NCBI RefSeq assembly: GCF_001808955.1
Contig: NZ_KV795235.1
Coordinates: 1-64,000 of the forward strand
Length of the DNA stretch: 64,000 nucleotides
Direction of reading: 5' to 3'
DNA from: Rothia sp. HMSC078H08
GTDB lineage: Bacteria > Actinomycetota > Actinomycetes > Actinomycetales > Micrococcaceae
Below, in pieces: positions 60,001 to 64,000 of the stretch. The notes under the pieces are model-generated. The model was given only the letters and a program-made list of their open reading frames with translations, did no database searches and was not told the DNA's origin. Each line of letters begins with the position of its first letter. Within the stretch, counting starts at the first letter, position 1. The translations under genes were made by a program, and so were the position numbers.

Positions 60001-60464
60001 AGAGACGTGAGGAGCCAAATGTAGCGTCCTTCAGTCCAAATCTTGAGGACATAGATAGCAACGCCGGTCAGAGGAATAAACGCAAGACCCGTTGCTGCAA
60101 AAGAGTAGGAGGCAATACGCAGGCGCTCTACGAAACGGTAGGTGAGCAGACCGGCTCCGTAGAAGACAATTGCTCCAAGCGCCATTGCGAGTACACGGAA
60201 GATAGCCGTTTCATCCTGAGAAGAAGTCACCGAGGTGACAAAAAGGCCCGCAGCACCAATGAGCAGGAGCGAACCAATGTACAGAACAATATTGAGGAAG
60301 ATATCCTCATTGACTCGGCGTCGCTGCGCAGGAGGCTGAGGATACGGACCCGACAGGGATGGGGGAACGTACAAGCCGAGACCTTGCGGCTGAACATGCT
60401 GAGGGCTCTGAGACGAAGAGTGAGAGCTAGAGGATGCCTGATGAGGTTGTGTCGGCTGAGACAT
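57045..60464 (-). CDS. Very large polytopic membrane protein of unknown function
   Basis: The 1139-residue product starts with a Gln/Ser/Pro-rich cytoplasmic region of about 50 residues, ending RRRVNEDIFLNIVLYIGSLLLIG. Roughly 25-30 hydrophobic helices follow in a nearly continuous array, and the tail is Gln/Pro-rich (QQPPAPQQGYEPRHEENI). No catalytic motif, transporter signature or nucleotide site is visible. The layout recalls uncharacterised actinobacterial multi-helix proteins of the DUF2157/SCO7613 kind, which is a weak match by eye. The ATG at 60464 has AAGGAGAAACC upstream. It is transcribed against tuf and away from rpsJ, with its own terminator. I cannot assign a function. Confidence 0.85.
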   Translation of the reverse strand: MSQPTQPHQASSSSHSSSQSPQHVQPQGLGLYVPPSLSGPYPQPPAQRRRVNEDIFLNIVLYIGSLLLIGAAGLFVTSVTSSQDETAIFRVLAMALGAIVFYGAGLLTYRFVERLRIASYSFAATGLAFIPLTGVAIYVLKIWTEGRYIWLLTSLVGTAAIIGACALMRNRVMAYLLISFIVSDSLAATKVAALPFVWYFVSLTAVATVLGLILHFAPNAAPKGIREGLVDSSRIFVPATAVAIFFFTNDLSYTDAGIAFAVMSVHAILFTWLNGTADYYAQARIYPIASILSFIMDSDHGPWFPSIFFVSVLVVNLISAYVFIPRLQKTIAGSAPATDEQPEQVQSTPAIPWAKEALHQPARKIEWLPAIDACVGVFFSFFALLDAFYTAHVADSVTYATRWSAFLPYAEGNQGIFPAPWVIGVLCIVSFLLYRKAIQPLVLMSFVALIPVIGMYASPGNQGTFYLFFAAAVVIYLVSAKAPEARTAGAVLSNIGYAIGMIQLFLALIPEMQTSESLLMFALVCAAIALLTFVLSQGVAVQNASYRLVEMSVYLFLGVFALFVGYVANHADGGAHGRFWVGFPLFSGAVLFLSVLSALILARALRLSDVGSFRSTLVMFVRIAFYATLLIATIGSRHYLLYDLQKEYIAVALPALLTVVYGALGFFMPVGSSIRSELLTVARFPICWSVILLAITGNMKESLVDFLVLALLAVQALCSVLLYAYSKRNYEAYAAAIFFTLGSVLSAGRFIGDFDNLLFAVATPAIFIAVWVLALIFRVSRMQIGASISITTFCIGALWNLFNTRESTMEMTLLGYYALIAVIILFVLKVTLPIEVFGVNANVRPRIAVPVGNTMVDLPMHGPLGAPYARFLSRRPLSQGIYAPVNTLLMIPALATLGFYTFVGLVFEPRQVELNALLWGLGALSFVSVTKAKNLPIVCTTAFSLFIARLVIDYSKSNPLSVILEVALLIMLAVVAAKVLKNFIAKRPVDTQVSDSPLYWALGLQVFLTLVTWAVPADGPDIVVLVLGIALTLLSALLLDRVWTYIATALVTLDLAILLNGLNPLTLFIISILLIAGVIWRLLVRQNKQDAAAPHQGSEQLEDFPQPQNQPGMYPQSNVQMQQPPAPQQGYEPRHEENI

Positions 60465-60950
60465 GGTTTCTCCTTAGGCTGTAGTGATACTTCTACGATA
60501 CGAGAGTCTTTAGATCTAAAAGCTTTATTAAGAGCAATAAAGCGCATGGAACTTACTGAAAGTAGATTGAAAGCTCCCTGAGAGTTACATCGCGGGAGTA
60601 TCCTCAGGTTGACAGAGATAGTTAAGTGTTCTTAAGCACTTAACTCGTGTTTGTATTGCGCAAGCGCTCTATCTCTGAGAGAATTGACGACGTTGTCAAA
60701 GCGTCTACCTGCACTAAAGGTAGGCCCACGTATGACCCGGTCCGAAGGATGACGGGATGAGTCTGTCTAGAAAATAGGCGACACGCCCGAGTTCGGGGGT
60801 CGGTACTCAGGCGGGGTGAGGAACCCGGCAAAGCCGGATTCAGTTCGTTCTGAGTGGCGCACGTGATGAATATATCGCGTTCCTTAAGCGCTATAACAAA
60901 GGGGCAAAAGCTCCGATACAGGGAATACATCAAGAAAGAGAGTCCGACAG
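60465..60950. other. Divergent region between the membrane protein gene and the S10 operon
   Basis: The 486 bases should hold the S10 operon promoter and leader, and the promoter of the minus-strand gene. Visible are a TTGACA at 60609-60614, the palindrome at 60621-60644, and small stems CCCGA-GT-TCGGG (60786-60797) and CCGGC-AAA-GCCGG (60835-60847). A 97-residue minus-strand frame (60640-60933) covers this leader without a ribosome site or family and is not called. Confidence 0.5.
60621..60644. promoter_or_regulatory. Perfect palindrome, candidate operator
   Basis: GTTAAGTG (60621-60628) and CACTTAAC (60637-60644) are perfect inverted arms around an 8-base TTCTTAAG. A -35 like TTGACA begins 12 bases before it, so a protein bound here would overlap the promoter. 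Confidence 0.5.
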
Positions 60951-61259
60951 ATGGCGGGACAGAAAATCCGCATCCGTCTGAAGTCCTATGACCACGAGGT
61001 CATCGATTCTTCGGCACGGAAAATCGTCGAAACGGTAAAGGGCGCAGGCGCAACTGTAGTTGGCCCCGTGCCGCTGCCGACCGAGAAGAACGTTTACTGT
61101 GTTATCCGTTCTCCCCACAAGTACAAGGACAGCCGCGAGCACTTCGAGATGCGTACGCACAAGCGTCTGATCGACGTTGTTGATCCGACCCCCAAGGCTG
61201 TTGATGCCCTCATGCGTCTCGACCTGCCGGCAGACGTAAACATCGAGATCAAGCTGTAG
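60951..61259 (+). CDS. rpsJ: 30S ribosomal protein S10
   Basis: S10 belongs to the 30S head and also binds NusB in antitermination. The 102-residue product has [20 protein letters not shown] and the [19 protein letters not shown] loop. The ATG at 60951 has a GAAAGAGAG stretch upstream. It is the first gene of the S10 operon, with rplC 13 bases after its stop. Confidence 0.98.
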   Translation: MAGQKIRIRLKSYDHEVIDSSARKIVETVKGAGATVVGPVPLPTEKNVYCVIRSPHKYKDSREHFEMRTHKRLIDVVDPTPKAVDALMRLDLPADVNIEIKL

Positions 61260-61272
61260 AGGATCGCATCTA

Positions 61273-61929
61273 ATGACTAACAAATTCGAGCGCCAGGTGA
61301 AGGGCCTGCTGGGCACCAAGCTCGGCATGACCCAGGTCTGGGACGAGGACGGCAAGTTTGTGCCCGTCACCGTCGTCAAGGCTGATTCTAACGTTGTTAC
61401 CCAGATCCGTAACCAGGAAACTGACGGCTACGAAGCTGTTCAGATTGGTTTCGGTGCAATCGACTCTCGCAAGGTTACCAAGCCCCTGGCTGGTCACTTC
61501 GAGAAGGCCGGTGTTACCCCCCGTCGCCACATCGTCGAGCTGCGTACCGCAGATGCTTCTGAGTATTCCCTCGGTCAGGAACTGACCGTTGAGCTCTTCG
61601 AAGCAGGCCAGAAGGTCGACGTCGTTGGTAAGACCAAGGGTAAGGGCTTCGCAGGTGTTATGAAGCGTCACGGCTTCAAGGGTGTTGGCGCGTCTCACGG
61701 TCAGCACAAGAACCACCGTAAGCCCGGTTCCATCGGTGGCGCATCCTACCCCGCACGCGTGTTCAAGGGTATGCGCATGGCTGGCCGTATGGGCGCAGCA
61801 CGTCACACTACCTTGAACCTGACTATCCAGGGTGTGGACGCAGAGAACAATGTCCTGCTGATCAAGGGTGCAATCCCCGGTCCCAAGGGCGGCGTTGTTC
61901 TGGTTCGTACCGCTGTGAAGGGAGCCTAA
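61273..61929 (+). CDS. rplC: 50S ribosomal protein L3
   Basis: L3 is a primary 23S rRNA binder near the peptidyl transferase centre. The 218-residue product has [17 protein letters not shown] at the start, and the long loop [20 protein letters not shown] with HRKPGSIGG, which reaches the active centre. The ATG at 61273 has GAGGATC upstream. It is tightly packed between rpsJ and rplD. Confidence 0.98.
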   Translation: MTNKFERQVKGLLGTKLGMTQVWDEDGKFVPVTVVKADSNVVTQIRNQETDGYEAVQIGFGAIDSRKVTKPLAGHFEKAGVTPRRHIVELRTADASEYSLGQELTVELFEAGQKVDVVGKTKGKGFAGVMKRHGFKGVGASHGQHKNHRKPGSIGGASYPARVFKGMRMAGRMGAARHTTLNLTIQGVDAENNVLLIKGAIPGPKGGVVLVRTAVKGA

Positions 61930-61935
61930 TACATC

Positions 61936-62553
61936 ATGGCTGTTAAGACCCTTAAGGTAGACCTGCCCGCAGAGATTTTCGACGCGCAGGCATCCGTGCC
62001 CCTGCTGCACCAGGTTGTCGTTGCACAGCTCGCTGCTGCACGCCAGGGCACCCACAAGACCAAGAACCGCGGCGAGGTTTCCGGCGCAGGCCGTAAGCCC
62101 TTCAAGCAGAAGGGCACCGGTAACGCACGTCAGGGCTCCATCCGCGCACCGCACATGACCGGCGGTGGCGTTGTTCACGGTCCGACCCCGCGTAACTACG
62201 CACAGCGCACCCCCAAGAAGATGATTGCCGCTGCACTGCGCGGTGCTCTCTCCGATCGCGCTCGTCACGACCGCGTCCACGTTGTCGAGAACTTCATCTC
62301 CGGTGAAACCCCCTCGACCAAGGCTGCAAAGGCTGCATTCGCAGCTATCACCGAGCGCAAGAACATCCTTCTTGTGATTGCTCGTGCAGAGGACGTTGTG
62401 GCTCTGTCCGCACGTAACCTGGAGAACGTCCACGTTCTGTACGCAGACCAGCTCAACACCTACGATGTGCTGGTTTCGGACGACGTGGTCTTCACCAAGG
62501 CAGCATTCGACGCATTCGTTGCTGCAGCTCAGAAGAAGGAGGGCGCTAAGTAA
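61936..62553 (+). CDS. rplD: 50S ribosomal protein L4
   Basis: L4 lines the exit tunnel, and in some bacteria it represses the S10 operon. The 205-residue product has the tunnel loop with [20 protein letters not shown] and [21 protein letters not shown], the site of macrolide resistance changes. It starts six bases after rplC. Its stop overlaps the rplW ATG in TAATG. Confidence 0.98.
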   Translation: MAVKTLKVDLPAEIFDAQASVPLLHQVVVAQLAAARQGTHKTKNRGEVSGAGRKPFKQKGTGNARQGSIRAPHMTGGGVVHGPTPRNYAQRTPKKMIAAALRGALSDRARHDRVHVVENFISGETPSTKAAKAAFAAITERKNILLVIARAEDVVALSARNLENVHVLYADQLNTYDVLVSDDVVFTKAAFDAFVAAAQKKEGAK

Positions 62554-62855
62554 TGAGCGTTTCCACCAAGTCTGTATACGACGTGATCATTGCTCCCGTC
62601 GTTTCCGAGAAGAGCTACGGTCAGCTCGACGAAGGTAAGTACACCTTCGAGGTCGCAACCGATTCCAACAAGCTGGAAATCAAGCAGGCCATCGAGAAGA
62701 TCTTTGACGTCAAGGTTGCTTCCGTCAACACCATCAACCGTCAGGGCAAGCGCAAGCGCACCCGTTTCGGTTGGGGCGCTCGCAAGAACACCAAGCGTGC
62801 GATTGTGACCCTCAAGGAAGGCACCATCGACATCTTCGGCGGTCCGCAGGCATAA
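62553..62855 (+). CDS. rplW: 50S ribosomal protein L23
   Basis: L23 lies at the tunnel exit and docks trigger factor and signal recognition particle. The 100-residue product has [20 protein letters not shown] and [17 protein letters not shown]. The start shares a base with the rplD stop, so the two are coupled. rplB follows after 40 bases. Confidence 0.98.
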   Translation: MSVSTKSVYDVIIAPVVSEKSYGQLDEGKYTFEVATDSNKLEIKQAIEKIFDVKVASVNTINRQGKRKRTRFGWGARKNTKRAIVTLKEGTIDIFGGPQA

Positions 62856-62895
62856 GCCCCGCGGAGACCACTTTAACGAAGGAAGAAATATCTAA

Positions 62896-63732
62896 ATGGG
62901 TATTCGTAAGTACAAGCCGACGACCCCGGGTCGCCGCGGTTCGAGCGTTGCTGATTTCTCCGAGATCACCCGCTCCACCCCGGAAAAGTCCCTGCTTCGT
63001 CCGCTTCACAAGACCGGCGGCCGTAACAACACCGGCCGCATCACCACCCGTCACAAGGGTGGCGGCCACAAGCGCCAGTACCGTCTGATCGACTTCCGTC
63101 GTCACGACAAGGACGGCGTTAACGCACGCGTTGCGCACATCGAGTACGATCCCAACCGTACCGCTCGCATCGCGCTGCTGCACTACTTCGATGGTTCCAA
63201 GCGCTACATCATCGCTCCGAACAAGCTCGCTCAGGGCGACATCGTCGAGTCCGGCCCCGCAGCTGACATCAAGCCCGGTAACAACCTGCCCCTGCGCAAC
63301 ATCCCCGTTGGTACCGTGATTCACTGTGTCGAGCTCCGCCCCGGTGGCGGCGCAAAGCTGGCTCGTTCCGCAGGTGCTTCTGTACAGCTGGTTGCTAAGG
63401 AAGGCAAGTACGGTCAGCTCCGTCTGCCCTCCGGCGAAATCCGCAACGTGGATGTTCGCTGCCGCGCAACCGTTGGTGAAGTTGGCAACGCTGAGCAGTC
63501 CAACATCAACTGGGGTAAGGCAGGCCGTAACCGCTGGAAGGGCATCCGCCCGACCGTCCGTGGTGTGGTCATGAACCCGGTTGACCACCCGCACGGTGGT
63601 GGTGAAGGTAAGACCTCCGGTGGTCGTCACCCGGTTAACCCCAACGGTAAGCCCGAGGGTCGTACCCGCCGTCCCAACAAGGAAAGCGACAAGCTCATCG
63701 TTCGTCGCCGTCGTACTGGCAAGAAGCGCTAA
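62896..63732 (+). CDS. rplB: 50S ribosomal protein L2
   Basis: L2 joins the subunits and supports the peptidyl transferase centre. The 278-residue product has [17 protein letters not shown], then [17 protein letters not shown] and the C-terminal [18 protein letters not shown] with the conserved His. The ATG at 62896 has GAAGGAAG upstream. rpsS starts 12 bases after its stop. Confidence 0.98.
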   Translation: MGIRKYKPTTPGRRGSSVADFSEITRSTPEKSLLRPLHKTGGRNNTGRITTRHKGGGHKRQYRLIDFRRHDKDGVNARVAHIEYDPNRTARIALLHYFDGSKRYIIAPNKLAQGDIVESGPAADIKPGNNLPLRNIPVGTVIHCVELRPGGGAKLARSAGASVQLVAKEGKYGQLRLPSGEIRNVDVRCRATVGEVGNAEQSNINWGKAGRNRWKGIRPTVRGVVMNPVDHPHGGGEGKTSGGRHPVNPNGKPEGRTRRPNKESDKLIVRRRRTGKKR

Positions 63733-63744
63733 GGAGCCTGAAAC

Positions 63745-64000
63745 ATGCCTCGTAGTTTGAAGAAGGGCCCTTTCGTTGATCAGCACCTCTACCTGAAGGT
63801 TGCAGCTCAGAACGAGAAGGGCACCAAGAACGTAATCAAGACTTGGTCGCGTCGCTCGATGATTATCCCCGACATGCTCGGTCACACCATCGCAGTGTAC
63901 GACGGTCGCAAGCACGTGCCGGTGTTCATCACCGAGTCGATGGTTGGTCACAAGCTCGGTGAGTTTGCTCCGACCCGCACTTTCCGCAGCCACGTGAAGG
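63745..64000 (+). CDS. rpsS: 30S ribosomal protein S19 (3' end beyond window)
   Basis: S19 sits in the 30S head and contacts S13 and the large subunit. The visible 85 residues start [19 protein letters not shown] and include [28 protein letters not shown] and [13 protein letters not shown]. About eight more residues are expected beyond the edge. The ATG has AAGGAGCC upstream, and it follows rplB in the standard S10 order. Confidence 0.97.
   Translation, partial: MPRSLKKGPFVDQHLYLKVAAQNEKGTKNVIKTWSRRSMIIPDMLGHTIAVYDGRKHVPVFITESMVGHKLGEFAPTRTFRSHVK

Noticed and set aside
58737-60581. 614-residue plus-strand frame opposite the large membrane protein
   Set aside because: Polar, Arg/Asn/Glu-rich translation without family; the minus frame has a ribosome site, regular helices and a terminator.
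60640-60933. 97-residue minus-strand frame before rpsJ
   Set aside because: Covers the expected S10 promoter and leader, no ribosome site or known domain.

Overview
The window reads as a chromosomal segment of a high-GC Gram-positive actinobacterium of the family Micrococcaceae, most likely an oral Rothia close to R. mucilaginosa. This is inferred from the actinobacterial ribosomal, RNA polymerase and elongation factor proteins, a GC content near 58-60 percent, the tRNA-Trp/secE/nusG/rplKA arrangement, a single-subunit serine dehydratase, and a complete respiratory nitrate reductase with its cofactor genes. No rRNA, CRISPR array, transposase, integrase or prophage gene was seen. Most of the window is core genome.

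Layout. 1-2780: pfkA and a class I aminotransferase, both on the minus strand. 2781-6013: a tRNA-Trp with a structured leader, then secE, nusG, rplK and rplA. 6158-8497: a TDT-family membrane transporter and a lone ABC ATPase. 8605-9976: rplJ-rplL with a leader that carries an attenuator-like hairpin. 10300-16237: a sucrose module made of a GH32 hydrolase, a PTS IIBCA permease, a GNAT acetyltransferase and a LacI-type repressor. Near-identical palindromes lie in front of the permease and in front of the repressor itself. 16301-26482: a molybdenum cofactor and molybdate-uptake island: moeA paralogue, mobA, moaD and moaA on minus; modA, modB, moeA, moaC, mog, moaE and a MoeB-rhodanese fusion on plus. 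26561-34748: narGHJI and narK, the main likely user of that cofactor. 35033-40937: gcvP, gcvT and sdaA for glycine and serine breakdown. 41195-48714: rpoB-rpoC. 49153-51336: a secreted neutral ceramidase preceded by an AT-rich stretch. 51674-56557: the str operon (rpsL, rpsG, fusA, tuf) with a long leader. 57045-60464: a 1139-residue polytopic membrane protein on minus. 60951-64000: the start of the S10 operon (rpsJ, rplC, rplD, rplW, rplB, rpsS cut by the window edge).

How the genes work together. Molybdate imported through ModAB is inserted into molybdopterin made by MoaA/C/D/E and MoeB, adenylylated by Mog, metallated by MoeA and guanylylated by MobA to give bis-MGD for NarG. NarGHI then respires nitrate, which NarK exchanges for nitrite. 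Sucrose enters as sucrose-6-phosphate by the PTS and is cleaved by the GH32 enzyme, feeding glycolysis through PfkA. GcvP/GcvT and SdaA can turn glycine and serine into one-carbon units and pyruvate.

The most interesting signals are: the self-consistent LacI operator pair; a MoeA paralogue with several eroded active-site motifs; a MoeB-rhodanese fusion that lost its zinc cysteines and has an AT-rich 3' half; modAB without modC and gcvPT without gcvH; a strong terminator between tRNA-Trp and secE that leaves no room for a promoter; a large uncharacterised membrane protein separating the str and S10 operons; and a perfect 8+8 palindrome in front of it.
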